From the NCBI RefSeq assembly GCF_011064825.1, contig NZ_CP048751.1:3100001-3164000 (forward strand): a DNA stretch of 64,000 nucleotides, given 5' to 3'. Positions 27,400 through 37,801 of the stretch are shown one piece after another. Position 1 is the stretch's first letter; each line of letters starts with the position of its first letter. The notes under the pieces are model-generated. The model ran no database searches, was not told where the DNA came from, and saw only the letters and a list, made by a program, of their open reading frames with translations. The position numbers and the translations under genes are program-made. The DNA is from Brevundimonas mediterranea (GTDB lineage Bacteria; Pseudomonadota; Alphaproteobacteria; Caulobacterales; Caulobacteraceae).

Positions 27400-28866
27400 T
27401 CAGTCATGGCCGGCCTGTTCGTCTCGTCCAGTGACGGTCTTCAGGGCGTCGAGGGCGCGGGCGCGGGCCTGGGCATGATCCAAGATGGGGTGGGGATAGT
27501 CTTTGCCAAGTCGCACGCCGGCGTCGCGCAGCACTTCGGGCGGCGCGGTCCAGGGCGACGGGAGCCAGCGATCGGGCAGGCGGCGCAGTTCGGGAACCCA
27601 GCGGCGGACATAGCCGCCCGTCGCGTCGAACTTCTCGCCCTGGGTGATGGGGTTGAAGATGCGGAAATAGGGGGCGGCGTCGGCGCCCGAACCGGCGACC
27701 CACTGCCAGTTCTGCACATTGCTGGCCAGGTCGGCGTCGACCAGAGTGTCCCAGAACCAGGCCTCGCCCTCGCGCCAGTCGATCAGCAGATGTTTGACCA
27801 GGAAGGAGGCGACGACCATCCGCACCCGGTTGTGCATCCAGCCGGTCGTCCACAGTTGACGCATGCCGGCGTCCACCAGCGGATAGCCGGTGCGGCCGCG
27901 CTTCCAGGCCTCCAGACCCTCGGGATCGCCGCGCCAGGGCATGGATTCGTATTCCGGGCGGAAGGCCCGGTCGGTGATGGTGGGGAAATGGTGGAGCAGA
28001 TGGGCCGAGAAGTCGCGCCAGCCCAGTTCCGCGACGAACTTGTCCGCCTCGCCCGCCGGGACCGCGCCCGCGTCCGCCGCGCCTCGCGCCCGCTGGGCCG
28101 CACGCCAGGGACTGATCTCGCCCCAGTGCAGGTGGGGGGAGAGGCGGCTGGTGGTCGGAAGGGCGGGATGGTCGCGGCCCTTGGCGTAGGTCTTGAGGCC
28201 CCGTGCGAGGAAATCGGACAGGGCGGCGTCGGCGCCGGCCTCGCCTGGCGTCCAGTCGAAACCCTTGGACCAGTCGGAGCGGGTCGGATGCAGGCGCCAG
28301 TCGTCGATCGATTCTGTCTGGACCGCGTCGGGCGTGGCGATGCGGCGCGGGGCGGTCGTGGGCGGCGGCGGCTCGGCTGTCGCCAGCAGGGCCTTCATGA
28401 AGGGGGTGAAGACCTTGTAGGGCGCGTCCGATCCGTTCAGCACGGCGCCCGGTCGGGCCAGCAGGGATCCGTTGAAGCCCCGGCAGTCGACGCCGGCCGA
28501 CTTCAGCTCATGGGCGATCTCGGCGTCGCGGGCGAAGGCGGCGGGTTCGAACAGCCGATTCATAAACAGGGCGTCGGCCCCGGTGTCCTCGATCAGGCTC
28601 TGAAGTTGGGTCAGCGAATCGCCGCGCCGCAGGATCAGCCGCGAACCGCGTTCCCTAAGCGAATCGTCCAGGGCGCGCAGGGACTTGTCCAGCCACCACA
28701 GCGAGGCCGCGCCCGCCGGACGGTCCGGGTCGCGGTCCAGGATGAAGACCGGCAGGATCGGACGGCCGGTGGCGACGGCGTGATACAGGGCGGGATTGTC
28801 GTTCAGGCGCAGGTCGCGGCGAAACCAGAGGACGACAGGCTTGGTGGCCACGCAGGCGAACTCCAT
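27400..28866 (-). CDS. phrB: Deoxyribodipyrimidine photolyase
   Basis: The 488-residue flavoprotein has the N-terminal antenna domain ([20 protein letters not shown]) and the C-terminal FAD domain with [25 protein letters not shown] and [24 protein letters not shown]. These identify a class I CPD photolyase, which repairs UV pyrimidine dimers with blue light. Key Trp residues of the electron-transfer path are in place. It ends in a 4-to-8-bp junction with cfa and is divergent from kdsA (97-bp gap). Confidence 0.93.
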   Translation of the reverse strand: MEFACVATKPVVLWFRRDLRLNDNPALYHAVATGRPILPVFILDRDPDRPAGAASLWWLDKSLRALDDSLRERGSRLILRRGDSLTQLQSLIEDTGADALFMNRLFEPAAFARDAEIAHELKSAGVDCRGFNGSLLARPGAVLNGSDAPYKVFTPFMKALLATAEPPPPTTAPRRIATPDAVQTESIDDWRLHPTRSDWSKGFDWTPGEAGADAALSDFLARGLKTYAKGRDHPALPTTSRLSPHLHWGEISPWRAAQRARGAADAGAVPAGEADKFVAELGWRDFSAHLLHHFPTITDRAFRPEYESMPWRGDPEGLEAWKRGRTGYPLVDAGMRQLWTTGWMHNRVRMVVASFLVKHLLIDWREGEAWFWDTLVDADLASNVQNWQWVAGSGADAAPYFRIFNPITQGEKFDATGGYVRRWVPELRRLPDRWLPSPWTAPPEVLRDAGVRLGKDYPHPILDHAQARARALDALKTVTGRDEQAGHD

Positions 28867-28963
28867 GATAACTTGCGCTCACACAAAACGAGCGCCACCT
28901 GATGGCCTCATAGCTGCGGCAAACGCCGCCCCCATAACGCCCGAACTTCGAAAGAGCCGCCTC

Positions 28964-29842
28964 GTGAGCCGACCCAACGCCGTCATTACGTTGTCCGAAG
29001 GTCTTCGGACGCCTGTCGTCATCGGCGGCGGCGCACGAATCGCCTTCATCGCCGGTCCCTGCCAGATGGAGAGCCGTCAGCACGCGCTGGAAACGGCCCA
29101 TGCGCTGAAGGAAATCGGCGAGCGGCTGAACGTCGGCATCATCTACAAGACCAGTTTCGACAAGGCGAACCGCACCAGCGCCAGCGCCGCCCGCGGCATC
29201 GGCCTGAAGGACGCCATGCCGATCTTCGCCGAGATCCGCGAAACCGTCGGCCTGCCGACCCTGACCGACGTCCACTCCGAGGCCCAGTGCGGCCCGGTGG
29301 GCGAGGTGGTCGACGTGCTGCAGATCCCGGCCTTCCTGAGCCGCCAGACCGACCTGTTGCTGGCCGCCGCCGCGACCGGCAAGGCGATCAATATCAAGAA
29401 GGGTCAGTTCCTGGCCCCCTGGGACATGAAGAACGTCATCGCCAAGGTGGTCGGGGCCGGCAATCCGAACGTCATGGCCTGCGAGCGTGGCGCCAGCTTC
29501 GGCTACAACACCCTGGTCAGTGATATGCGCGCCCTGCCGGTGCTGCGCGAGATCGGCTGCCCGGTCGTGTTCGACGCGACCCACAGCGTGCAGCAGCCGG
29601 GCGGGCAGGGCACGTCATCGGGCGGTCAGCGCGAGTTCGTGCCGGTTCTGGCCCGCGCCGCCGTCTCGGTCGGCGTGGATGCGGTCTTCATGGAGACCCA
29701 CCCGGACCCCGACAACGCCCCGTCGGACGGCCCGAACATGGTGCCTCTGGACCAGTTCGAGGCCCTGGCCGCGCAGCTGATCGCCTTCGACGACCTGGCC
29801 ATCAAGATCGGGGCCAAGGCGCCGGTGGCGCAGGCGGCCTGA
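28964..29842 (+). CDS. kdsA: 3-deoxy-8-phosphooctulonate synthase
   Basis: The enzyme condenses arabinose 5-phosphate with phosphoenolpyruvate to Kdo-8-phosphate for the LPS inner core. It has the family blocks [10 protein letters not shown] near residue 30, [42 protein letters not shown] and [16 protein letters not shown] at 28964 gives 292 residues, the normal length, with AAAGAG before it; the ATG 168 bp upstream would run into the divergent phrB gene and adds an unrelated tail. It leads a plus-strand group of envelope genes. Confidence 0.94.
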   Translation: MSRPNAVITLSEGLRTPVVIGGGARIAFIAGPCQMESRQHALETAHALKEIGERLNVGIIYKTSFDKANRTSASAARGIGLKDAMPIFAEIRETVGLPTLTDVHSEAQCGPVGEVVDVLQIPAFLSRQTDLLLAAAATGKAINIKKGQFLAPWDMKNVIAKVVGAGNPNVMACERGASFGYNTLVSDMRALPVLREIGCPVVFDATHSVQQPGGQGTSSGGQREFVPVLARAAVSVGVDAVFMETHPDPDNAPSDGPNMVPLDQFEALAAQLIAFDDLAIKIGAKAPVAQAA

Positions 29843-29860
29843 ATCCTCTAGGTCGGGCGC

Positions 29861-31315
29861 ATGTCTGACACCCTCGATCTGGGCGCCCTGCAGAAGCTGC
29901 TGGAGCGCGTGCGCGGCCTGAAGACGGCCTGCGTCGGCGACCTGATGCTGGACCGCTACGTCTATGGCGAGGTCAACCGTATCTCGCCCGAGGCGCCGAT
30001 CCCGGTGCTGCGCACCCGCCGCACGACCGCCATGCCCGGCGGCGTGGGCAATGTGGCGCGCAATGTCGCGGCCCTGGGCGGGGTGGCGCATCTGGGCGCC
30101 GTGACGGGCGAGGATGCGGCCGGAGCGGAATTGCGCGACCTGATCGCCGCAGAGGACCGGGTCGTCGACTTCATCGCCAGGCCGGCCGGCGCCGCAACCA
30201 TCGTCAAGACGCGGTTCGTGGCCGCGGGGCAGCAGCTGCTTCGCCTGGACGAGGAGGCGGCTGCTGCACCTCTAGATGAAAGTGACGCGTTTTCCGACGT
30301 CTCCGCCATTCTTCTATCTGACTACGCCAAAGGCGTGGTCGGCGACGCCCTGATCGCCTCGGCCCTGAAAGCCGCGCGCGAGACCGGCGCGCCGGTCATT
30401 GTCGATCCCAAGGGGCGGGATTTCGCCCGCTATGGTGCGGTGGACGTCATCAAGCCGAACGCGTCGGAACTGGCCGGGGCCACGGGCCTGCCGGTCGAGA
30501 CCGACGCCGAGGTCGAGGCGGCGCTGGCGGCCCTGCTGGCGGCGACGACGGCGAAGGCCATCATCGTCACCCGCGCCGGCAAGGGCATGAGCCTGGCGCG
30601 GCGCGACGGGCCGGTGCGGCATTTTCCCGGCCGGGCCCGCGAAGTGTTCGACGTGTCCGGGGCCGGGGACACGGTGCTGGCTTCGCTGGGCCTGGCCCTG
30701 GGCGCCGGGGCCTCGCTGGAGACGGCGGTGCAGTTCGCCATCCTGGCTTCGGGCGTGGTGGTCGGAAAGGCCGGGACGGCCGTGGTCACGCCCGCCGAGC
30801 TGATCGAGGCGGAGCTGAGCCAGCACGCCGTCGCGGCCCAGGCCAAGGTGACGCCGCTGGACGAACTGGCGACCGAGGTCGAGGCCTGGCGGCGGCAGGG
30901 TCTGAAGGTCGGCTTCACCAACGGCTGTTTCGACATCCTGCACCGGGGCCATGTCGCCTATCTGGCCCAGGCGCGGTCGTGGTGCGACCGGCTGGTGGTG
31001 GCGCTGAACACCGACGCCTCGGTCAGGCGGCTGAAGGGCGAGGGGCGGCCGGTCAATGACCTGGACAGCCGCGCCGTCGTGATCGGCGGCCTGAGCAGCG
31101 TGGATCGGGTGACCAGTTTCGACGATCCCACCCCCATCGCCCTGATCGAGCGGCTGCGGCCCGACGTGCTGATCAAGGGCTCGGACTATACCCGCGAGGG
31201 CGTGGTGGGCGGCGACCTGGTGGAGAGCTGGGGCGGCGTGGTCCGTCTGGCGGAATTCAAGGATGGGTATTCGACGACCCGGACGATCGAAAAGATGACG
31301 GGAAGCACGCAATGA
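29861..31315 (+). CDS. hldE: Bifunctional heptose 7-phosphate kinase / heptose 1-phosphate adenylyltransferase
   Basis: The 484-residue fusion has a PfkB-type kinase domain (residues 1-320: GDLMLDRYVYGEVNRISPEAPIPVL, catalytic SGAGDTVLASL) and a nucleotidyltransferase domain (residues 345-484: GFTNGCFDILHRGHV, IKGSDY). It phosphorylates D-glycero-D-manno-heptose 7-phosphate, then adenylylates heptose 1-phosphate. It lies 18 bp after kdsA and overlaps hldD by 4 bp, consistent with an LPS core operon. Confidence 0.95.
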   Translation: MSDTLDLGALQKLLERVRGLKTACVGDLMLDRYVYGEVNRISPEAPIPVLRTRRTTAMPGGVGNVARNVAALGGVAHLGAVTGEDAAGAELRDLIAAEDRVVDFIARPAGAATIVKTRFVAAGQQLLRLDEEAAAAPLDESDAFSDVSAILLSDYAKGVVGDALIASALKAARETGAPVIVDPKGRDFARYGAVDVIKPNASELAGATGLPVETDAEVEAALAALLAATTAKAIIVTRAGKGMSLARRDGPVRHFPGRAREVFDVSGAGDTVLASLGLALGAGASLETAVQFAILASGVVVGKAGTAVVTPAELIEAELSQHAVAAQAKVTPLDELATEVEAWRRQGLKVGFTNGCFDILHRGHVAYLAQARSWCDRLVVALNTDASVRRLKGEGRPVNDLDSRAVVIGGLSSVDRVTSFDDPTPIALIERLRPDVLIKGSDYTREGVVGGDLVESWGGVVRLAEFKDGYSTTRTIEKMTGSTQ

Positions 31316-32313
31316 CGCCCAGAATGATTGTTGTGACGGGCGGGGCCGGCTTCATCGGCTCCAATATCGTGGCGCGGCTGACGGCCGAGACGGCCTATGA
31401 CGTGGTGGTCTGCGACCGGCTGGAGACCGCCGACCTGGCCAAGTGGAAGAACCTGGCCAAACATTCCATCGCCGACTTCTGGGCGCCGGAAGAACTGTTC
31501 GAACAGCTGGAGCGTCATGCGGAGCGGATCGAGGCGGTGGTGCACATGGGCGCCATTTCGTCCACGACCGAGCCGGATGCGGACCTGATCCTGCGCACCA
31601 ACTTCACCCTGTCGCGCGACCTGTGGGACTGGTGCGCGATCCGGGACGCCCGGATGATCTACGCCTCGTCGGCGGCGACCTACGGCGACGGCGAGACGGG
31701 GTTCAAGGACGACGATGATGCGGAGTCGCTATCGAAGCTGAGGCCGCTAAACGCCTATGGCTATTCGAAAATGCTGTTCGACCAGTATGCGGTGCGCCAG
31801 TCGGATCGCGGCCAGGCGCCGCCCCAGTGGGCGGGGCTGAAGTTCTTCAACGTCTATGGGCCGAACGAGGGGCACAAGGGCGGGATGAAGTCGGTCGTGG
31901 CCCAGATCTGGCCCAAGGTCGCGGCGGGCGAGACCGTCAGCCTGTTCCGGTCGCACAATCCCAACTATGCCGACGGCGGCCAGTTGCGCGACTTCGTCTA
32001 TGTGGACGATGTGGTCGATATCATCGAATTCCTTCTGCAGTCGCCGGAGGTCTCGGGGATCTTCAACGCCGGGTCCGGCCAGGCGCGGTCGTTCGACGAT
32101 CTGGCCAAGGCCACCTTCGCCGCGGCCGGCAAGGCGCCGTCGATCGAGTATGTCGACATGCCCGAGGCGATCCGCGACCGGTACCAGTATTTCACCCAGG
32201 CCCGGATGGACCGGATCCGCGCCGCCGGGTTCGAGGGCCAGTCCACGCCTTTGGAAGAGGGCGTGCGTCGCTACGTCCAGAACTTCCTGGCCCAGCCAGA
32301 TAAGTACAGATGA
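31312..32313 (+). CDS. hldD: ADP-L-glycero-D-manno-heptose 6-epimerase
   Basis: The 333-residue extended SDR protein has the NAD(P) motif TGGAGFIGSNIVARL and the catalytic Tyr-Lys in NAYGYSKMLFDQY near residue 145. HldD-type landmarks include GAISSTTE, KFFNVYGPNE and HKGGMKS. It makes ADP-L-glycero-D-manno-heptose, the donor for LPS core heptose. Starts within hldE (ATGA overlap) and its stop overlaps the DUF3089 gene by 4 bp, so translation of the three is probably coupled. Confidence 0.95.
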   Translation: MTPRMIVVTGGAGFIGSNIVARLTAETAYDVVVCDRLETADLAKWKNLAKHSIADFWAPEELFEQLERHAERIEAVVHMGAISSTTEPDADLILRTNFTLSRDLWDWCAIRDARMIYASSAATYGDGETGFKDDDDAESLSKLRPLNAYGYSKMLFDQYAVRQSDRGQAPPQWAGLKFFNVYGPNEGHKGGMKSVVAQIWPKVAAGETVSLFRSHNPNYADGGQLRDFVYVDDVVDIIEFLLQSPEVSGIFNAGSGQARSFDDLAKATFAAAGKAPSIEYVDMPEAIRDRYQYFTQARMDRIRAAGFEGQSTPLEEGVRRYVQNFLAQPDKYR

Positions 32314-33407
32314 GAGGCCTGACGACCCGGCAATGGATCGGCTACATCGGGTTCGTCCTGGTGTTCCTGCTGACCGCTGCGGTCGCGGTTTGGCGCGGGG
32401 ACATTCTGCGCGCCGGTCTGGATCCCCAGGTGCCGTTCCAGACCTACAAGCCCCCGCCGGCGCCCGATTACGCCGATCCGCGCGCCTGGGCTCTGCTGGA
32501 CGCGCGGGCGCCGGGGGCGGGCGGGGCCAACGTCTTCTTCGTTCATTCGACCACCTTCAACGGCGGGCGCGACTGGAACGGGGCCATCGGCGACCCCAAG
32601 GCCGACGCCTATCTGTACCGGGTGGTCCTGCCCAACTACGCCGGACCCTTCGCACGGGCGGGCGCGGTCAGCGCGCCGCGCTATCGGCAGGCCAGCCTTT
32701 ATACGCGCCTGACCCTGCGCGACGATGCGCGTGAGGCCCGGGCCTTCGCCTATGGGGACGTCCTGGCGGCCTTTGACGCCTGGCTGGCGCGCCATCCCAC
32801 AGGCCCCATCGTCCTGGCGGGGGTGGAGCAGGGCGCCGATCTGCTGGACCGGCTGATCCGCGAACGGATCGCACGGGATGCGGCGGTCCGGGACCGTCTG
32901 GTGGCGGCCTATCTGATGGACACGATCATCGCCGCCGAGAATCTGCCGGACTCCATTCCGGCCTGCGCCGATCGGCGCCAGATCCATTGCGTGATCGCCT
33001 GGTCGCAGGTCGGCGACCGCGACGACTCGGCCGCCCGTCGGCGACTGCGGCGGGCGACCGTCTGGGATGCGCGGGGGCATCTGGTCGATCTGGCGGGGCG
33101 GCCGGCGGTCTGTGTGAACCCGGTGACGGGGGGCACGGGCGAAGAGCCCGTTCCCGCGCGCCTGCACCGGGGCGCCACCAATGCGACGGGGCTGGAATGG
33201 GGGGCGCGTCCGGCGCTGATGGCGCGCGAGGTTGCGACCCAGTGCCGCGAAGGTCTGCTGCGCCACACCTGGCCCGATCTTGAATCCTTCCGGGAGACCG
33301 GCAACTGGGCCGACCGGAGAAAAGCGCGGCCTTACAACCTGTTCTACGGCGATCTGGAAGCAGATGTGGCGGAACGGCTTGCAACCTACGCTCGGCAGAC
33401 CGGTTGA
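32310..33407 (+). CDS. DUF3089 family protein with altered nucleophile motif
   Basis: The 365-residue protein has an N-terminal membrane anchor (about residues 10-28) and then the DUF3089 alpha/beta-hydrolase-like region: DYADPRAWALLD, NVFFVHSTTFNGGRDWN, APRYRQASLY and AFAYGDVLAAFDAWL. Where family members usually have a GHSQG elbow, this one has LAGVEQGADLL, putting Glu173 in place of the serine. If that alignment is right the protein is unlikely to be a serine hydrolase. It is translationally coupled to hldD, suggesting an envelope role, but no function is known. Confidence 0.8.
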   Translation: MRGLTTRQWIGYIGFVLVFLLTAAVAVWRGDILRAGLDPQVPFQTYKPPPAPDYADPRAWALLDARAPGAGGANVFFVHSTTFNGGRDWNGAIGDPKADAYLYRVVLPNYAGPFARAGAVSAPRYRQASLYTRLTLRDDAREARAFAYGDVLAAFDAWLARHPTGPIVLAGVEQGADLLDRLIRERIARDAAVRDRLVAAYLMDTIIAAENLPDSIPACADRRQIHCVIAWSQVGDRDDSAARRRLRRATVWDARGHLVDLAGRPAVCVNPVTGGTGEEPVPARLHRGATNATGLEWGARPALMAREVATQCREGLLRHTWPDLESFRETGNWADRRKARPYNLFYGDLEADVAERLATYARQTG

Positions 33408-33485
33408 AAATCGGACGAAGGTCGTCCGGTTTCGGTGGCGCGGCTCGCGTCCCGCGCGTAACCTCCTCGCATACGGAGGATACAC

Positions 33486-34466
33486 ATGGACGTTCTCACC
33501 ATCTTCGCCGGCGTTCTGCTGCTGCTTGCGATCGCGCTCCTGTTCAGCGTCATCAAGATCGTGCCGCAAGGCCGTGAATTCACGGTCGAACGGTTCGGCA
33601 AATACACCAAGACCCTGAGCCCCGGCATCGGCTTCCTGACCCCGTTCGTGGAACGGGTCGGCAAGCGGATGAACATGATGGAGCAGGTTCTTGATGTTCC
33701 GACTCAGGAAGTCATCACCAAGGACAACGCCATGGTCCGGGTGGACGGCATCGTCTTCATCCAGGTGATGGACGCCGCCCGCGCCGCCTATCGGGTCGAT
33801 GATCTGCCCTACGCCATTTCGCAACTGTGCATGACCAATCTGCGGACCGTGGTCGGCTCCATGGAGCTGGACGAGGTGCTGAGCCAGCGCGACAGCATCA
33901 ACACCCGCCTGCTGCACGTCATCGACGCGGCGACCGAGCCCTGGGGCGTCAAGGTCAACCGCATCGAGATCAAGGACCTGACCCCGCCGACCGACGTCAC
34001 CAACGCCATGGCCCGCCAGATGAAGGCCGAACGCGAACGCCGCGCCGTGGTCACCGAGGCGGACGGCGAGAAACAGGCCGCCATCACCCGCGCCGAGGGC
34101 GCCAAACAGGCGGCCATCCTGGAATCCGAAGGCCGCAAGGAGGCCGCCTTCCGCGACGCCGAGGCGCGCGAGCGGGAAGCCGAGGCCGAGGCCCGCGCCA
34201 CCACCATGGTGTCGGAAGCCATCGCCCGGGGCGACGTCAACGCCATCAACTATTTCGTGGCGCAGAAATATGTCGAGGCCTTCGCCGAACTGGCCCGCAG
34301 CCCGCAGCAACGGACCGTCATCGTGCCCGCTGAAATGGGGGCCCTGGTCGGCACCATCGCCGGCATCGGCGAGATGGTGAACCTGGCCAAGGGGCAGCAG
34401 CAGCAGGCGACCCCGGTCAAGCCCGCCGCCGCCCCGCGTCGTCCCTCCGTTCCGCCCACCGCCTGA
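33486..34466 (+). CDS. qmcA: SPFH/band-7 paraslipin (QmcA-like)
   Basis: The 326-residue protein has an N-terminal membrane helix and an SPFH domain (IKIVPQGREFTVERFGKYTKTLSPGIGFLTPF, then VITKDNAMVRVDGIVF). A long charged coiled coil follows with ERERRAVVTEADGEKQAAITRAEG, then a disordered C-terminal tail rich in Pro and Ala. Such proteins form large membrane rings and assist membrane-protein quality control. GGAGG lies just before the ATG. The next gene encodes NfeD, the usual partner, 16 bp downstream. Confidence 0.93.
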   Translation: MDVLTIFAGVLLLLAIALLFSVIKIVPQGREFTVERFGKYTKTLSPGIGFLTPFVERVGKRMNMMEQVLDVPTQEVITKDNAMVRVDGIVFIQVMDAARAAYRVDDLPYAISQLCMTNLRTVVGSMELDEVLSQRDSINTRLLHVIDAATEPWGVKVNRIEIKDLTPPTDVTNAMARQMKAERERRAVVTEADGEKQAAITRAEGAKQAAILESEGRKEAAFRDAEAREREAEAEARATTMVSEAIARGDVNAINYFVAQKYVEAFAELARSPQQRTVIVPAEMGALVGTIAGIGEMVNLAKGQQQQATPVKPAAAPRRPSVPPTA

Positions 34467-34482
34467 TCCGGGAGCCCAGGTC

Positions 34483-34956
34483 ATGACCGTCGTCGCCGAT
34501 CTGTACGCCGCCCAGCCGTTCTGGATCTGGCTGGCCGTCGGGGTGTTGTTGCTGGCCGTCGAGTCGATGTTCTCGACCGAATGGCTGTTGTGGCCGGCGG
34601 TTTCGGCCGGGCTGGTGGCGGTCATGACGGCGGTCGGGGTGCGGTTGGGCCTGCCCGGCGAAGTGGCGGTCTTCGCCGTGCTGACGGTCGTCGCCACCCT
34701 GTTGTCGCGACGCCTGATCCAGAAGGCCAATCCGGACGGGGTCGACATCAACGACCGGAACAGTCGTCTGATCGACCAGCGCGCCCGGGTGGTGGAGGCC
34801 TTCGTCGGCGGTCGAGGCCGGGTGTTCGTCTCCGGCGCCGAATGGTCGGCCGTCATCGACGGGGCCGCGCCCGAAACGGGGCAGCCTGAGGTCGGGCAGG
34901 ATGTCGTGGTGAACGGGGTCAGCGGCTCGCTGCTGACGGTGCGCGCCGCGACCTGA
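34483..34956 (+). CDS. NfeD family membrane protein
   Basis: The 157-residue protein has about three hydrophobic helices in the first 85 residues and an OB-fold-like soluble domain at the C-terminus, beginning near INDRNSRLIDQRARVVEAFVGGRGRV and including GSEW-like SGAEWSAV. This is the short NfeD form that works with SPFH proteins. Its position immediately after the paraslipin gene supports the pair acting as a membrane microdomain unit. Confidence 0.9.
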   Translation: MTVVADLYAAQPFWIWLAVGVLLLAVESMFSTEWLLWPAVSAGLVAVMTAVGVRLGLPGEVAVFAVLTVVATLLSRRLIQKANPDGVDINDRNSRLIDQRARVVEAFVGGRGRVFVSGAEWSAVIDGAAPETGQPEVGQDVVVNGVSGSLLTVRAAT

Positions 34957-34999
34957 GCCGTCCCGCGCAACCTTTGCCGTGGGACGACGTTCGACGCTG

Positions 35000-36409
35000 A
35001 TGTCAGACAGCCGTATCGCCTCCGTCGTCCCGGCCCAGGATGGACTGCCGGTTCCGAGGCGCTACTGGGCCATCGTCTCCATCGGCCTGGGCATCACCCT
35101 CGCCGTGCTGGACGGCGCCATCGCCAATGTCGCGCTTCCGTCCATCGCCCGGGATCTGCAGGCGTCGGAGGCTGCGTCCATCTGGATCGTCAACGCCTAT
35201 CAGATCGCCATCGTCGTCGCGCTTCTGCCGCTGGCGTCGCTGGGCGAGATCGTCGGCTATCGTCGGGTGTCGCAGGTGGGGCTGGCGGTCTTCACCCTGG
35301 CCTCCCTGGCCTGCGCCCTGTCCGATTCGATCCTGACCCTGAGCCTAGCGCGGGTGCTGCAGGGGTTCGGGGCGGCGGGGATCATGAGCGTCAACGGCGC
35401 CCTGGTGCGCTTCACCTATCCGCAGCGGATGCTGGGCCGGGCGGTCGGGATCAACGCGGTGATTGTCTCCATGGCCGCCGCCGCCGGCCCGACCATCGCC
35501 AGCGCCGTGCTGAGCCTCGGCGAATGGCGCTGGCTGTTCGCCCTGAACATTCCGCTGGGGGTTCTGGCGGTGTCGATGGCGGGCTTCACCCTGCCGCACA
35601 ACCCGTTGCAGAAGCGCAGGCTGAACCTGACCGGGGCGGCGCTGAGCGCGGCGGCCTTCGGCCTCGTCATCACCGGCATGCAGGCCCTGGCCCACGGCGA
35701 GGCTTCGATCCTGGGCTTCGGCCTGACGGGGCTCGGGCTGGCGGCCGGGGTGCTGCTGGTGCGGCATGAGAGGCCCAGCAAGACGCCGCTGATCCCGCTG
35801 GACCTGCTGGCGCGGCCGATGTTCGCCCTGTCGGTCGCCACCTCCATCATCTCCTTCACCGCCCAGATGATGGCCTTCATCTCCCTGCCGTTCTTCCTGC
35901 AGGGCTCGCTGGGGCTGAGCGCGGTGGAGACCGGGCTGCTGATGACGCCCTGGCCGCTGGCGACCATGTTCGCCGCCCCGCTGGCCGGGTGGTTGTCGGA
36001 CCGGTACTCGGCCGGGATACTGGGCGCCGTCGGCTTGAGCCTGTTCGCCTGCGGTCTGATGGCGCTGAGCTTCCTCGACGGGGATTCGTCGCGGTTCGAC
36101 ATCATCTGGCGCATGGCCCTGTGCGGGGCCGGGTTCGGCTTCTTCCAGTCGCCCAACAATCGCGCCCTGCTGTCCGAAGCCCCGCGCGAGCGGGCCGGGG
36201 CGGCGGGCGGGGCCCTGGGCACGGCGCGGGTGCTGGGTCAGTCGATGGGGGCGGTCGTGGTCGCCTTCCTGCTGTCGGCGGCCCCGGTCACGGGCGTGCG
36301 TCACGGCTTCGAGCTGGCCGCCGTCGCGGCCCTGTTCGGCGCGGTGATGAGCGGAGCGCGCATCCGACGCCGCATCGCCGAGCCGGAGAAGGAGGTCGAG
36401 GCGGTCTAG
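35000..36409 (+). CDS. MFS transporter, DHA2-like (14-helix) drug exporter type
   Basis: The 469-residue protein has about 14 hydrophobic helices. It has the motif [18 protein letters not shown] near residue 33, [20 protein letters not shown] near residue 115 and the family motif C region [25 protein letters not shown], as in EmrB/QacA-type H+ antiporters. The ATG at 35000 (MSDSRIAS) is preferred over a GTG seven codons upstream. No regulator lies next to it, so the exported compound is unknown. It converges with rnhA, overlapping by 4 bp. Confidence 0.88.
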   Translation: MSDSRIASVVPAQDGLPVPRRYWAIVSIGLGITLAVLDGAIANVALPSIARDLQASEAASIWIVNAYQIAIVVALLPLASLGEIVGYRRVSQVGLAVFTLASLACALSDSILTLSLARVLQGFGAAGIMSVNGALVRFTYPQRMLGRAVGINAVIVSMAAAAGPTIASAVLSLGEWRWLFALNIPLGVLAVSMAGFTLPHNPLQKRRLNLTGAALSAAAFGLVITGMQALAHGEASILGFGLTGLGLAAGVLLVRHERPSKTPLIPLDLLARPMFALSVATSIISFTAQMMAFISLPFFLQGSLGLSAVETGLLMTPWPLATMFAAPLAGWLSDRYSAGILGAVGLSLFACGLMALSFLDGDSSRFDIIWRMALCGAGFGFFQSPNNRALLSEAPRERAGAAGGALGTARVLGQSMGAVVVAFLLSAAPVTGVRHGFELAAVAALFGAVMSGARIRRRIAEPEKEVEAV

Positions 36410-36858
36410 ACGCGCCTGAGGTCGGCGACACCGCGATTCGCCAGCTGGTCGGCGCGTTCGTTCAGTTCGTGCCCGGCGTGGCCCTTGACCCAGCGCCATT
36501 TGACGTCGTGCTTCAGCCGGGCGGCGTCCAGACGCTGCCACAGGTCGGCGTTCTTGACCGGCTTCTTGTCGGCCGTCAGCCAGCCGCGCGCCTTCCAGCC
36601 GCGCATCCATTCGGTGATGCCCTGCATGACGTATTTGCTGTCGGTGTGAAGCTCGACCCTGCACGGCCGTTTCAGCGCCTCCAGCGCCATGATGGCGGCC
36701 ATCAGTTCCATGCGGTTGTTGGTCGTGTTGGGCTCGCCGCCCCACAATTCCTTTTCGTGGCCCCCCCCGGTCTGGAGCAGGGCGCCCCAGCCGCCGGGGC
36801 CGGGATTGCCCTTGCAGGCGCCGTCGGTGTGGATGATGACGTGATCGGTGGGACTCAT
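36406..36858 (-). CDS. rnhA: Ribonuclease HI
   Basis: The 150-residue enzyme cuts RNA in RNA-DNA hybrids. The four acidic residues are visible: Asp in [20 protein letters not shown] near residue 11, Glu in [13 protein letters not shown], Asp in [11 protein letters not shown] and Asp in [11 protein letters not shown]. The Cys-containing N-terminal [11 protein letters not shown] loop is standard for the class. It is divergent from tatA. Confidence 0.95.
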   Translation of the reverse strand: MSPTDHVIIHTDGACKGNPGPGGWGALLQTGGGHEKELWGGEPNTTNNRMELMAAIMALEALKRPCRVELHTDSKYVMQGITEWMRGWKARGWLTADKKPVKNADLWQRLDAARLKHDVKWRWVKGHAGHELNERADQLANRGVADLRRV

Positions 36859-36965
36859 GGTCGCGAAGACCTACAGCCTCCCTTGGCGCGGGGCCATCAC
36901 TGCGCCTATATGCGCTGAAGATAAGTGACGGGATCGATGATCGGTCCGCGTGAGGAGAACGAGCC

Positions 36966-37184
36966 ATGGGCTCCATGAGCATCTGGCACTGGGCCATCGT
37001 CATTGTCGTCGTCGCCGTCCTGTTCGGTGGACGCGGCAAGCTGTCCGGCATCATGGGCGACGCCGCCAAGGGCATCCGCGCCTTCAAGGACGGCCTGAAG
37101 GACGACGACAAGAAGGACGGCCCGCACGACGGCGTCAGCTCGCTGCCCCGCACCGATGCGGAAAAGGAAGAGCTGAAGCGCTAG
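36966..37184 (+). CDS. tatA: Twin-arginine translocase subunit TatA
   Basis: The 72-residue protein has one N-terminal helix ([15 protein letters not shown]) followed by the TatA hinge and amphipathic helix [26 protein letters not shown], then a charged tail. TatA forms the size-variable pore for folded proteins. GAGGAGA precedes the ATG; a second ATG three codons on is also possible. It is first of tatA-tatB-tatC with 23 bp to tatB. Confidence 0.93.
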   Translation: MGSMSIWHWAIVIVVVAVLFGGRGKLSGIMGDAAKGIRAFKDGLKDDDKKDGPHDGVSSLPRTDAEKEELKR

Positions 37185-37207
37185 TCGTCGTCTGTAAGGG
37201 CTGACGC

Positions 37208-37801
37208 ATGGGCGGGCTCGGCCCCGGTATCGGGGGCTTCGAATTAGTGGTGATCGGCCTGGTGGCCCTGCTTGTGGTGGGGCCAAAGGATCTGCCTGTT
37301 CTGATGCGTCGCGTCGGCCAGATGGTCGCCAAGGCGCGCGCCATGGCCAACGAGTTCCGCTCCAGTTTCGACGAGATGGCGCGTCAGTCCGAACTGGACG
37401 ACCTGCGCAAGGAGGTCGAGGCGCTGCGGAGCGGGCAGGGGGCCATGTATCCCCTGGGCGCAGACGCCGATGCGGCCTTCAAGGACATCAACGCCGGCCT
37501 GACCGGGCCGGGCGCGCCGGCCGCCCTGCCGGCGCCGACCGCCGAGGCGCCGATCATGACGCCCGCAGCCGACGAATGGCCCGATGCCCCGCCGCTCGTT
37601 GAGCCGACGCCGACGATTGAGTCCAAGACGAAGCGCGCGACGGCGAAGACCGCCGCCAAGTCCGCCGGATCGGCAACGGCCGAGACTAAGCCCAAGCCGC
37701 GACCGAAGGCGAAGCCGAAGGCCGCGTCCACGGCCACGATCCCCGCGACCAAGACGCCCGCCAAGCCCCGGACCCCGCGCAAGAAGGCCGTCGAGCTTTG
37801 A
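37208..37801 (+). CDS. tatB: Twin-arginine translocase subunit TatB
   Basis: The 197-residue protein has the TatB start GGFELVVIGLVALLVVGPKDLPVLMRRVG with its conserved Glu and Gly-Pro hinge. An amphipathic helix (FRSSFDEMARQSELDDLRKEVEAL) and a low-complexity Ala/Pro/Lys-rich tail of about 90 residues follow. TatB with TatC forms the receptor for twin-arginine signals. Its TGA overlaps the TTG start of tatC by 4 bp. Confidence 0.93.
   Translation: MGGLGPGIGGFELVVIGLVALLVVGPKDLPVLMRRVGQMVAKARAMANEFRSSFDEMARQSELDDLRKEVEALRSGQGAMYPLGADADAAFKDINAGLTGPGAPAALPAPTAEAPIMTPAADEWPDAPPLVEPTPTIESKTKRATAKTAAKSAGSATAETKPKPRPKAKPKAASTATIPATKTPAKPRTPRKKAVEL

Noticed and set aside
32271..34970. Very long open frame on the minus strand opposite hldD, DUF3089, the paraslipin and NfeD genes
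   Set aside because: High GC keeps the antisense frame free of stops. Its product is low-complexity Arg/Gly/Pro/Ala sequence without family motifs, while the plus-strand genes are clearly real.
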